From the NCBI GenBank assembly GCA_030445275.1, contig JAUCSE010000089.1, forward strand, positions 62,001 through 126,000: a DNA stretch of 64,000 bases, read 5' to 3'. Below, one piece after another: positions 42,672-51,097 of the stretch (positions are counted from its first letter, which is position 1; each line of letters starts with the position of its first letter). The notes below the pieces were generated by a model that searched no databases, was not told the origin of the DNA, and saw only the letters and a program-made list of their open reading frames with translations. The translations under genes were made by a program, and so were the position numbers. The DNA comes from Mucilaginibacter sp. (GTDB lineage Bacteria; Bacteroidota; Bacteroidia; Sphingobacteriales; Sphingobacteriaceae).

Positions 42672-43982
42672 TTATTCAGCATTCAATAAATAGCTTTTAA
42701 AATCATCAAAATGCTTACTCAATGGCACAGCCAGCTTTGTTTTTGACTGCAATTCTTTAACCTGTTCGGGTATCTCAATTTTAGCAGTGATCTCCTCACT
42801 AAAAACATCCGGGAACTTGCAGGGATGAGCGGTCGATAAAAATACACCCGCGGTATCAACGCTACTATGATCGTGCTGATAATCAGTTAAAGCTTGCCAT
42901 GCGATAGCAGTATGCGGACAAACCACATAACCATAAGTATCAAAAACCCAGTTAATGGCTTTTACAGTTTCTTCATCATTATATTTAAAGCCGATCACCA
43001 GTTTTTTCAACGCATCCATATCCTCTTTAAACAGGTCGGCTATGCGTACCCAGTTGCTCGGGTTACCTACATCCATCGCGTTTGAAAGAGTAGCAACAGA
43101 TGGCTTTGGCTGATAAACACCAGTCTTTAAAAACTCAGGCACAGTATCATTAGCATTGGTAGCCGCGATGAATTTTTCGACAGGCAGCCCCATTTTCCAG
43201 GCCAGCAAGCCGGCACCGATATTACCAAAATTGCCACTCGGTACCGAGAAGATCACTTTTTTAACACCCTGCCTCAATAACTGTGCATAAGCATTAAAAT
43301 AGTAGAAAGTTTGCGGCACCAAACGCGCTATATTGATGGAGTTGGCTGATGTTAAACGGAATTTTTCATTCAGCTCCGTATCGGTAAAAGCTTGTTTTAC
43401 CAGGGCCTGGCAATCATCAAAAGTACCGTCAACTTCCAGCGCACGAATGTTTTGGCCATTAGTGGTTAACTGCTGCTCCTGCACACCGCTTACTTTGCCT
43501 TGGGGGTATAATATGGTTACCCGGGTATTAGGAACACCCAAAAAGCCTAATGCTACTGCGCCACCGGTATCGCCACTGGTAGCTACCAATACGTCCAGCT
43601 GTTTTTCGCCCTCTTCTAAAAAATAACTCATTACACGGCTCATGAACCGGGCACCAAAATCTTTAAAAGCTAATGACGGGCCATGAAAAAGTTCCAGTAC
43701 ATGAACATGGTCATCCAGTTTCACAACAGGCGCATCAAAATTAATGGCATCATCAATCAGAGCTTTCAGATCATGCTCAGGGATAGAATCGCCCAATAAG
43801 TTTTGAGCTACCTTAAAAGCGATCTCAGGCAGGGTGTATTTATCCAGATTATTGATAAAATCAGCATCTAAACGAGGGATGCTGATAGGCATATATAAAC
43901 CTTTATCCTGCGGCATACTGTTAAAAACAGCGTCTTTAAAGGATACTTCTGATAAGGTGTTGTTGGTACTGTAGAGTTTCAT
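42672..43982 (-). CDS. thrC: Threonine synthase
   Basis: 436 residues. PLP lysine in GPSLAFKDFGA and the phosphate-binding region TSGDTGGAV are present, giving phosphohomoserine to threonine. Third enzyme of the thrA-thrB-thrC set, with an 87-bp REP-like element between thrB and thrC. Probably controlled by the attenuator upstream of thrA if the repeat does not terminate transcription. Confidence 0.96.
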   Translation of the reverse strand: MKLYSTNNTLSEVSFKDAVFNSMPQDKGLYMPISIPRLDADFINNLDKYTLPEIAFKVAQNLLGDSIPEHDLKALIDDAINFDAPVVKLDDHVHVLELFHGPSLAFKDFGARFMSRVMSYFLEEGEKQLDVLVATSGDTGGAVALGFLGVPNTRVTILYPQGKVSGVQEQQLTTNGQNIRALEVDGTFDDCQALVKQAFTDTELNEKFRLTSANSINIARLVPQTFYYFNAYAQLLRQGVKKVIFSVPSGNFGNIGAGLLAWKMGLPVEKFIAATNANDTVPEFLKTGVYQPKPSVATLSNAMDVGNPSNWVRIADLFKEDMDALKKLVIGFKYNDEETVKAINWVFDTYGYVVCPHTAIAWQALTDYQHDHSSVDTAGVFLSTAHPCKFPDVFSEEITAKIEIPEQVKELQSKTKLAVPLSKHFDDFKSYLLNAE

Positions 43983-44001
43983 TTTTTATTTTCTTATCCT
44001 C

Positions 44002-44088
44002 ACGTCATTGCGAGGCACGAAGCAATCTCTAAGCTTTACAGAGCGGATCTGCATAGTCGGGGATTGCTTCGTTCCTCGCAATGACGCG
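44002..44088. repeat. REP/BIME-like element, ATTGC subtype, between thrB and thrC
   Basis: Both halves hold ATTGC/GCAAT stems, with loops GAGGCACGAA and TTCGTTCCTC. The element lies inside the thr operon. Confidence 0.82.
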
Positions 44089-44126
44089 TGGTTTTGTTGT
44101 TTTGACTTCTAACTTTTGACTTAATA

Positions 44127-45119
44127 TCAGCCTATTACCCTCGGCCCGGCATCATTGATGGTGGATACATAAGTATTTGAACCAATTTTAAGACCGGTTA
44201 AGTGTTGCTGCAGTTTTTGAGTGATGAGCCTGGCTGTTTCTTCGTCTTTCGTGAACGCGAAAACAGACGGACCAGAGCCGGATATACCAAAACTTACCGC
44301 GCCCAGGCTCATAGCCATTTCGCGCATTTTGTAAAAATCGGGGATCAGCATGGAGCGTACAGGCTCCACCAGTACATCTTTCATACTACGGCCTATTAGA
44401 TCAATGTCCTGCATAAATAAACCGCTTACAAGGCCCGCAATGTTACCCCATTGGGTCACCGCGTCCTTCATCTGTATGTTTTTACGGATAATCTGACGGG
44501 CTTCGCGTGTAGGCACATCCACATCAGGAAAAACAATGGCACAATATAATCCAGCCGGGTGTGGCAGACGTACCACATCAAGTGGTTCATAACTACGGAT
44601 CAGCACAAAACCACCCAACAGGGCCGGGGCCACATTATCGGCATGCCCATGGCCGCAGGCCATCTCTTCACCTTTCATGGCGAACGGTAAAAGCTTGGCT
44701 GGGTCGGCATCATCGCCCAATAAGGTTTTGATGGCAAACAAACCTGCCACGGTGCTGGCCGAGCTGGAACCCAACCCGCTGCCTATTGGCATTTTTTTGT
44801 GTAGTTCAATATCCAGTCCAATATCGGTACGCCCAACGCTTTGCAGGTAATGCTGTACACTCACACTCACCGTATTTTTAGCCGGATCAAGCGGCAACCG
44901 CCCATCATCACCAGTAATTTTACTGATGGTGATGCCCGGTTTGTTGGTAATACGCATTACCACCTCATCGCCCGGTTCATTAACCGCGAAACCCAGCACA
45001 TCAAAACCACATACTACGTTGGCCACAGTAGCCGGGGCAAAAACATGCACCCCTGTCCCAACTAAGGGCGAAGTAACCAATGAGGGCGCTTTTACTTCTT
45101 GTATCTTATTATCTTCCAT
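44127..45119 (-). CDS. thrB: Homoserine kinase
   Basis: 330 residues from the ATG at 45119; a GTG at 45179 would overlap thrA but reads through a CCGCC/GGCGG palindrome (45145-45169), so I prefer the ATG. The GHMP-kinase ATP loop PIGSGLGSSSAS is clear, as is VFAPATVANVVCGFD at the true fold start. It phosphorylates homoserine for ThrC. An unusual 23-residue N-terminal tail precedes the fold, partly spelled TSPLVGTGVHV. Confidence 0.95.
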   Translation of the reverse strand: MEDNKIQEVKAPSLVTSPLVGTGVHVFAPATVANVVCGFDVLGFAVNEPGDEVVMRITNKPGITISKITGDDGRLPLDPAKNTVSVSVQHYLQSVGRTDIGLDIELHKKMPIGSGLGSSSASTVAGLFAIKTLLGDDADPAKLLPFAMKGEEMACGHGHADNVAPALLGGFVLIRSYEPLDVVRLPHPAGLYCAIVFPDVDVPTREARQIIRKNIQMKDAVTQWGNIAGLVSGLFMQDIDLIGRSMKDVLVEPVRSMLIPDFYKMREMAMSLGAVSFGISGSGPSVFAFTKDEETARLITQKLQQHLTGLKIGSNTYVSTINDAGPRVIG

Positions 45120-45168
45120 TTTGTTATCAACTACTATAGTTTCCCCGCCAACTGGCGGAGGCAGAGGA

Positions 45169-47619
45169 CTAATTAGCACCCAGGTTTATCAGATCAGCAA
45201 ACACACCGGCTGCGGTAACTTCGGCTCCTGCGCCGGGTCCTTTTACTACCAGCGGACGTTCTTTATACCTGTCGGTAGTGAACGATATGATATTATCACT
45301 GCCTGATAGCATGTAGAAGGGATGATTTTCATCAACCATTTGCAGGGTGATGGTCACTTTTCCATTCTCCAGCTTACCTATATAGCGCAGTACTTTACCA
45401 TCTTTTGCGGCTTGTTCTTTCAGTTTAGCAAAATGGGCATCCTCTGTTTTAAGCGTCGCGTAAAAATCGTCAACTGATTTTGCTTCCAGGCTGGCTTTAG
45501 GCAATACGCTTTCAATTTCAACGTCGGCCTCTTCCATGGCATAGCCTGCATCGCGGGCCAGGATCAGCATTTTACGCATAAAATCTTTTCCACTCAGGTC
45601 ATCACGCGGATCTGGTTCGGTATAACCTTTTTCCTGTGCCGCTTTTACTACATCATGAAAGTTAGCATCACCTTTAAAGTTATTAAAGATGAACGATATA
45701 GTTCCGGATAATATGGCCTCAATGCGTTGCACCCTGTCGCCACTGTTCATCAGGTTTTTCAGTGTGTTGATGATAGGCAGGCCGGCACCTACATTGGTTT
45801 CGTAAAAAAAATCGACACCATGACGGCGTGCGGTATCTCTGAATGTTTTATATTGTTTGTAGCTGGCCGAATTACCTATTTTATTACAGGTGATAACTGA
45901 GATATTGGCTTTGAAAACCGCCTCGTAAAACCCTACCGGAACAGGGCTGGCAGTATTGTCAATGAACACGCAGTTGGGCAGGTTCATTTCTTTCATTTTA
46001 TCAATGAATGCTTTTAAATCTGCCTGATAAGGCGATACCTCCAGATCCTGTTGCCAGGTATCTAACGAAATACCATCGCTATTAAAAGTCATTTTGCGGG
46101 TATTGCTTACGCCGGCAATTTTAACCTGTATACCGTTATGTTCTTTCAGATATTCGCTATGGGCATTCAGTTGATTGAACAATGTTTTGCCAATATTGCC
46201 TGTACCCAGGCAAAAGGCGTGCAGGGTTTTGGTAAGCTGCACAAAAAAGGCATCATGAACGGCGTTCAACGCTTTAGAAAGATCATTGGCCGAAATGATA
46301 ACCGATATATTATACTCTGACGATCCTTGTGCTATAGCCCTTACATTAACTCCATTACGCCCCAGCGAATGGAACAGCTTGCCTGACATACCCGGGGTTT
46401 GCTTCATATTTTCGCCCACAACCGCCAGTATGGCCAGGTTTTTCTCGATCACTAAATGCTCCAGCTTTTTGGCCAGCAGTTCCAGTTCAAATTCCTGTTC
46501 AATTACCTGTTTAGCTCTTTCGGTATCCTGTGGTTGTACCGCAAAGGTGATGCTATGTTCTGATGATGACTGGGTGATCAGGATGATGTTGATCTGCTCC
46601 CGGGCAAGTAAGGAGAACAAACGACCGCTAAAGCCAGATTTACCCACCATACCGCTACCCTCTAAGTTCAGGATGCTGATATTGTTGATAGAGGAGATCC
46701 CTTTGATAGGCAGTGCCGATGCCTTGCAATCATGACGAATCACAGTACCTGTAAACTCCGGCTCAAAAGTGTTTTTGATAACGATAGGGATCTTTTTCAG
46801 AAAAGCCGGGATCATGGTTGGCGGATAGATCACCTTGGCCCCGAAATACGACAGCTCCATAGCTTCGGTATAAGTAAGTTCTGTTAACGAGAACGCTTTT
46901 TTCACCATGCGCGGGTCGGCGGTCATCATACCGTTAACATCAGTCCATATCTGAATTTCTTTGGCGTTAAGCGCCGCGCCGAATATAGCAGCGGTATAAT
47001 CAGAACCGCCACGGCCGAGCGTAGTGGTTTGCCCTGCCTCGTTACCGGCAATAAAGCCGGTTACAAACAGCATTTTACCCCTGTTTTGCTCGTAAAGGTT
47101 ACGGATCAGCATTTCTGTCAGATCGGTATTTACCTTGGCCTGGCCAAAAGCGCTATCGGTTTTTATTACTTCTGATGCATCAACAAAAAGCACTTCCTTA
47201 AAATGCTGGGCGGCAATTTTGCTCACCATAATGGTTGAGCAGCGTTCGCCATAGCTTAGCACCTGGTCGCGGGTTTTAGGGGTAAGCTCCCTGAGGGTAA
47301 GTACGCCCTGCAATAACTCTTCTAACTGATTAAAATGAATTTTTAAACGGGTAAAAGCCGGGTTTTGGTTTTGCACATCGAGCAGGTTTTTCACCACTTC
47401 AAAGTGGCGTCTTTCCAGCTCGGCCAGCGCCGCGGTAAACTCTTTGCCCTCGGCAGCATCCTCGGCCATTGAGGCCAGCAAGTTGGTTACCCCACCCATG
47501 GCCGATAGTACAACTACCGGTTTATCTACATTTTTAACTTCATCACCCAGGATGTTTAAAAGGGTTTGGATGCTTGTAACTGACCCTACGGATGTACCGC
47601 CAAATTTTAGAACTTTCAT
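45169..47619 (-). CDS. thrA: Bifunctional aspartokinase/homoserine dehydrogenase
   Basis: 816 residues. Aspartokinase domain from MKVLKFGGTSVGS, with two ACT regulatory domains (about 300-450), then homoserine dehydrogenase from FCLGTGNIGKTLF (about 465) including GTISFIFN and the substrate region EKGYTEPDPRDDLSGKD. Catalyses the first and third steps of the threonine branch; feedback by threonine through ACT domains is expected from the family. Preceded by a leader peptide and attenuator (47716-47846). Confidence 0.97.
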   Translation of the reverse strand: MKVLKFGGTSVGSVTSIQTLLNILGDEVKNVDKPVVVLSAMGGVTNLLASMAEDAAEGKEFTAALAELERRHFEVVKNLLDVQNQNPAFTRLKIHFNQLEELLQGVLTLRELTPKTRDQVLSYGERCSTIMVSKIAAQHFKEVLFVDASEVIKTDSAFGQAKVNTDLTEMLIRNLYEQNRGKMLFVTGFIAGNEAGQTTTLGRGGSDYTAAIFGAALNAKEIQIWTDVNGMMTADPRMVKKAFSLTELTYTEAMELSYFGAKVIYPPTMIPAFLKKIPIVIKNTFEPEFTGTVIRHDCKASALPIKGISSINNISILNLEGSGMVGKSGFSGRLFSLLAREQINIILITQSSSEHSITFAVQPQDTERAKQVIEQEFELELLAKKLEHLVIEKNLAILAVVGENMKQTPGMSGKLFHSLGRNGVNVRAIAQGSSEYNISVIISANDLSKALNAVHDAFFVQLTKTLHAFCLGTGNIGKTLFNQLNAHSEYLKEHNGIQVKIAGVSNTRKMTFNSDGISLDTWQQDLEVSPYQADLKAFIDKMKEMNLPNCVFIDNTASPVPVGFYEAVFKANISVITCNKIGNSASYKQYKTFRDTARRHGVDFFYETNVGAGLPIINTLKNLMNSGDRVQRIEAILSGTISFIFNNFKGDANFHDVVKAAQEKGYTEPDPRDDLSGKDFMRKMLILARDAGYAMEEADVEIESVLPKASLEAKSVDDFYATLKTEDAHFAKLKEQAAKDGKVLRYIGKLENGKVTITLQMVDENHPFYMLSGSDNIISFTTDRYKERPLVVKGPGAGAEVTAAGVFADLINLGAN

Positions 47620-47660
47620 TTATAGTTTAGTATCAATCAATATTTAAAATATCCCCGGTT

Positions 47661-47704
47661 GGCCTCACCTAAATCCTCTCCTTTGGAGAGGGTAGGGTGA
47701 GGCT
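47661..47704. repeat. CCTCTCC hairpin repeat in the thrA leader
   Basis: CCTCACC...GGTGAGG outer stem and CCTCTCC/GGAGAGG inner stem, very similar to 2252-2285. It lies between the attenuator terminator and the thrA start, so it is part of the thrA 5' leader. Confidence 0.75.
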
Positions 47705-47715
47705 ATTTAAACAAA

Positions 47716-47745
47716 AAAGCCTTCCTCTTTGCGGAGGAAGGCTTT
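47716..47745 (-). terminator. Attenuator terminator of the thr operon
   Basis: On the minus strand AAAGCCTTCCTC (47745-47734) pairs perfectly with GAGGAAGGCTTT (47727-47716), loop CGCAAA, followed by a T-run. It is 35 bp past the leader-peptide stop. Its 5' arm (CTTCCTCC, 47740-47733) is also complementary to GGAGGAAG at the end of the leader peptide (47792-47785), the alternative antiterminator pair. Confidence 0.9.
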
Positions 47746-47780
47746 CATTTGGTTTCTTTTTATATTTTTACACCATACGA

Positions 47781-47846
47781 TTATCTTCCTCCGAGTTTTA
47801 TGCCGGTGGTAATAATAATGGTAATAATGGTGTTGTTAAGTGTCAT
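47781..47846 (-). CDS. thrL: Threonine/isoleucine-rich leader peptide of the thr operon
   Basis: A 21-residue frame: MTLNNTIITIIITTGIKLGG plus Arg. It has five Thr and six Ile codons clustered at positions 6-16. The last codons (GGA GGA AGA) form the strand that can pair with the terminator's 5' arm, so a ribosome that stalls at Thr/Ile codons leaves the antiterminator free, whereas one that reaches the stop covers it and lets the terminator form. This mirrors the enterobacterial thr leader. Seen directly in the sequence; function inferred from this arrangement. Confidence 0.88.
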   Translation of the reverse strand: MTLNNTIITIIITTGIKLGGR

Positions 47847-47859
47847 ATATAATATCCGT

Positions 47860-47890
47860 AAAGTAAGTAGATTATTTTCTAATTCGCAAA
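47860..47890 (-). promoter_or_regulatory. Putative thr operon promoter
   Basis: TTTG on the minus strand (47887-47890) followed after 17-21 bp by TACTTACT/TACTTTAC, a partial -7 match, just upstream of the leader peptide. It would place the start site within about 15 bp of the leader ATG. Confidence 0.4.
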
Positions 47891-47908
47891 CTAAAAATGT
47901 TTTATTTT

Positions 47909-48694
47909 TCAATACAACTCTGCCTTAAATCTTTTGGCTAACAAACCTGTTGCTAATTTCGTATCTATTTCAACTACAAAAACTCCCGGTTTACTGTAAG
48001 GTTGGTGCTCAATATAACTACCATCTGGGGCTATTAAAGAACTTGCCGACCCGGGGTAACGTGTAGCATAATTTGAGCTTGCAAAATATATAGTGTTTTC
48101 TAAAGCCCGCATCATCATTGCCTTTTCATAATATGGATTGTCTTTATTTCCCCATTCTGTAAGCTCAATACCTTCAATATCGCTTCCCACAAAGTGAGGA
48201 TGAAACACTATTTTCGCACCATGCCGGGCTGCCCATCTTACCAATTCAGGATACCGGAACCCTTCATGGCATATAACGATACCAAACTTTACTCCATTCA
48301 CTTCGAAAATATGCCGCTCGGTACCCGAAATCCAAATATTATCTTCAGTGGGGTCTAATTGGGTTTTTGCCTGATACCCCAACACTTCACCTGTATTTGA
48401 TATAACATGGACTATGTTTAAAACTCCTTCCGCTGAATGCCAATCCATGGGCAATATAATGGCTATGTTATTTTCGGAAGCTATTTTGCAGGCCCTATTT
48501 AAGGCCATCTGTAGTTTTTCTGGCGAACCAACTTCAACCTCAAATTCTTCTGCCGGGTATCCTGGGATATAGGATTCCGGAAAACAGATGATCTCGGCTT
48601 GTTGCTTTGCGGCCTCTTTTACCAGTTTTTCAACCTGAAACAACCCATCATTAATAGAACTTGGAAATGGTGGCGAGGCTATTGCTATTTTCAT
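47909..48694 (-). CDS. Nitrilase-superfamily (carbon-nitrogen) hydrolase
   Basis: 261 residues with the Glu-Lys-Cys triad: E40 in CFPESYIPG, K110 in YQAKTQLDPTEDN, C142 in VICHEG. Carbon-nitrogen hydrolases cleave amides or nitriles; the FPESYIPGYP start favours the nitrilase/amidase branch. Substrate unknown. It lies upstream of the thr leader in the same direction, but the leader has its own promoter-like box. Confidence 0.92.
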   Translation of the reverse strand: MKIAIASPPFPSSINDGLFQVEKLVKEAAKQQAEIICFPESYIPGYPAEEFEVEVGSPEKLQMALNRACKIASENNIAIILPMDWHSAEGVLNIVHVISNTGEVLGYQAKTQLDPTEDNIWISGTERHIFEVNGVKFGIVICHEGFRYPELVRWAARHGAKIVFHPHFVGSDIEGIELTEWGNKDNPYYEKAMMMRALENTIYFASSNYATRYPGSASSLIAPDGSYIEHQPYSKPGVFVVEIDTKLATGLLAKRFKAELY

Positions 48695-48755
48695 GATATG
48701 TTTGTTGGCATGCGCTAAATTAGGGATTTGTAAGATTAATCCATTATGTAATTAT

Positions 48756-48763
48756 TACCTTTG
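48756..48763 (+). promoter_or_regulatory. Putative -7 box of rsgA
   Basis: TACCTTTG, an exact TAnnTTTG match ending 11 bp before the rsgA ATG, implying a very short 5' leader. A TTTG at 48727-48730 lies 25 bp upstream, longer than typical. Confidence 0.4.
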
Positions 48764-48774
48764 AGGCTAATTCT

Positions 48775-49695
48775 ATGCACGGACTAATCACCAAATCAAC
48801 AGGAAGCTGGTACCAGGTACAAACCCCCGATGGGCAACGGATAGATTGCCGTATTAAAGGGAAATTTCGTATCAAGGATATCACGACCACCAACCCGCTG
48901 GCTGTTGGCGATGTGGTTGATTTTGAAATGGAGCCGGATCAGGAAAACGGTGTGATCACTAATTTACGTCAGCGTAAAAACTATATCATCCGTAAATCCA
49001 TCAACCTGAGCAAGCAGGCGCAGATCATCGCGGCCAATCTTGATCAGGCCCTGCTGGTAGTTACTTTAGCTTCTCCCCGTACTTCGCTGGGATTTATCGA
49101 TCGCTTTTTGGTAACTGCCGAAGCTTATGACATACCTGCCCGCTTAATTTTCAACAAGCTTGATCTTTTTAGCGATGAAGGCCTGGAGATACTGGCCGAC
49201 TATAAAGCGATATATGAAAACATTGGCTATCCATGTTTCGAAGTTTCGGCCCTTGAAGGCACTAATATTAACCAGGTACAGGAGTTATTAAAAGATAAGG
49301 TAACCTTGTTTTCGGGCCACTCTGGTGTAGGTAAGTCAAGCCTGATCAATACCTTGCTACCCAATCTTGACCTGCGTACGCACATGGTATCTGAATGGAG
49401 CGATAAGGGTATGCATACTACCACCTTTGCCGAAATGTTTGAATTGCCACAGGGTGGTTTCATTATTGACACGCCCGGTATCCGCGAGTTAGGTGTTATT
49501 GATATAGAAAAACAGGAACTTGGCCACTTTTTCCCCGAGATGCGCTCGCGCATGAACGAGTGCCGTTTCAATAACTGCCGCCACATTAACGAGCCCGGCT
49601 GCGCCGTACTGGAAGCCCTGGAAGAAGGCGAAATAGAACTATCGCGCTATGAAAGCTACCTGAGTATTTATAATGGGAACGATACCAGGGCTTAA
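48775..49695 (+). CDS. rsgA: Ribosome small-subunit-dependent GTPase A
   Basis: 306 residues: OB-fold (1-70), circularly permuted GTPase with NKLDLF (G4) before GHSGVGKSSL (G1) and DTPGIRELG (G3), and a C-terminal zinc finger CRFNNCRHINEPGC. Assists late 30S ribosome maturation. Stands alone on the plus strand. Confidence 0.97.
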   Translation: MHGLITKSTGSWYQVQTPDGQRIDCRIKGKFRIKDITTTNPLAVGDVVDFEMEPDQENGVITNLRQRKNYIIRKSINLSKQAQIIAANLDQALLVVTLASPRTSLGFIDRFLVTAEAYDIPARLIFNKLDLFSDEGLEILADYKAIYENIGYPCFEVSALEGTNINQVQELLKDKVTLFSGHSGVGKSSLINTLLPNLDLRTHMVSEWSDKGMHTTTFAEMFELPQGGFIIDTPGIRELGVIDIEKQELGHFFPEMRSRMNECRFNNCRHINEPGCAVLEALEEGEIELSRYESYLSIYNGNDTRA

Positions 49696-49749
49696 TACAG
49701 GAGCAAAGACTTTTGGAACAAGGATTAAAGAAAAGCTATAAAACCAGTT

Positions 49750-49831
49750 TGTCATCCTGAGCGATAGCGAAGGATCTATTCGTGAACGATGCATGTTATA
49801 AAATAGATGCTTCACTCCGTTCAGCATGACA
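49750..49831. repeat. REP/BIME-like element, ATCCT left and ATGCT right
   Basis: Left half GTC-ATCCT...AGGAT, right half ATGCT...AGCAT-GAC: the mirror of the arrangement at 13350. It sits between the ends of the convergent rsgA and serine hydrolase genes. Confidence 0.8.
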
Positions 49832-49852
49832 ATTAAATTTTACTCATTGCCC

Positions 49853-51070
49853 TTAATCCAATTTCTTGCTTACTGCTTTCACCAACAGATCGATTATCGG
49901 TTGTTTGTTGGGTAAATATTTATTGCAAAGAAATAATCCCCCAAGGCCTGTTTTTGGATTAAAGAACAGGAAAGTACTTATACCCGGATCGTCACCATCA
50001 TGACCAATGGTTCCGTTGGTATATAAATTCCAGAAGATACCTTTGTTCCGGTTTGTTAAACTGATGTTTTTAGGCGGATGTTCTTTAGTGAATTGCACTG
50101 TAAACATCACTTTAAAGGATGCCTCGTTGAGCAGCGTTTTATCACCCTGATAACCTCTAATTATTGCCATCAGGTATTTGCTTAGATCATCGGCAGATGT
50201 TTTGAGGCCGCCATCGGGATAGGTCAGTAGGTCATATAAGGGAAAATAACTACTTTGATTAAGATAGAGTTTTGCGTGATTTTTCAGATTAATGGATTTA
50301 ACAAACCAGCCGGAATGATCCATTTTCAATGGCTTCAAAATATATTTCGTGGTGAAATCAGCATAAGAAAGATGCGATCTGATCTCGATCAGATAAGCTA
50401 CTAATGCCGATCCAATATTACTATAGGCAGAAGTGCCGCCTGCCGGTCCCTCACCAAAATTAACCTTGCTATAGTATTTCCCGCCGGAAGCTAAGTAATT
50501 ATAAAAAAAGGACCTCATGGAACTATCCTTCACTTTTTCCCGATACCCATTTTCACTTAAGGCATTTAAAGCAGTACTGTCAAATGATCTTAATTTAGGG
50601 TAAAACCTATAGGAATTTGGATATATAGCAGGATTATCAATGATCCCGGAAGTATGGTTAGCCAATTCCCTTATCGTAATTTTACTATCAGGCTGATTAG
50701 GGTTAACCACTTTGAATGGCAGGATATCATTAATATTGGTTTCTAAAGTAAAGTATTGAAGTTCAACTGCCTTCATTAAAGCCATTGCTATAACCGTTTT
50801 ACTTACTGAACCTACATTCTGTATCGCATTTATGGTATATGGTATTTGATTACCGATATCGGCAAACCCAAAGCTCTTTTGGTAAATAATCTGATGAGCA
50901 TTTACTAAAACCACACAAAGTCCCGGCAAACTATCCTTTACAAACGCCCGATGCAAATTATTGGTAAGGGAATCCGTTATGCTTTGCGCATCGGCTTTTT
51001 TAAACACTGATGACAGCATTGCGCCACAAATTAAACAGGAATAAACGCACCTTTTAATTACCCGTATCAT
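49853..51070 (-). CDS. Serine hydrolase, class C beta-lactamase fold
   Basis: 405 residues with a signal peptide ending KADAQ. Catalytic SVSK (S88, K91), Tyr motif AYSNIGS and the third motif HDG (in IGHDGDDPG) replace the HTG seen in the paralogue at 10779. Probably a periplasmic esterase or peptidase. Upstream lies the 812-residue protein gene in the same direction with a 27-bp gap. Confidence 0.9.
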   Translation of the reverse strand: MIRVIKRCVYSCLICGAMLSSVFKKADAQSITDSLTNNLHRAFVKDSLPGLCVVLVNAHQIIYQKSFGFADIGNQIPYTINAIQNVGSVSKTVIAMALMKAVELQYFTLETNINDILPFKVVNPNQPDSKITIRELANHTSGIIDNPAIYPNSYRFYPKLRSFDSTALNALSENGYREKVKDSSMRSFFYNYLASGGKYYSKVNFGEGPAGGTSAYSNIGSALVAYLIEIRSHLSYADFTTKYILKPLKMDHSGWFVKSINLKNHAKLYLNQSSYFPLYDLLTYPDGGLKTSADDLSKYLMAIIRGYQGDKTLLNEASFKVMFTVQFTKEHPPKNISLTNRNKGIFWNLYTNGTIGHDGDDPGISTFLFFNPKTGLGGLFLCNKYLPNKQPIIDLLVKAVSKKLD

Positions 51071-51097
51071 ATATCGATTTAAAATCCCCTAATTCAA

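Noticed and set aside
45120..45179. GTG start of thrB giving a 350-residue protein
   Set aside because: The extension reads through a CCGCC/GGCGG palindrome and overlaps thrA; the ATG at 45119 gives the known fold.
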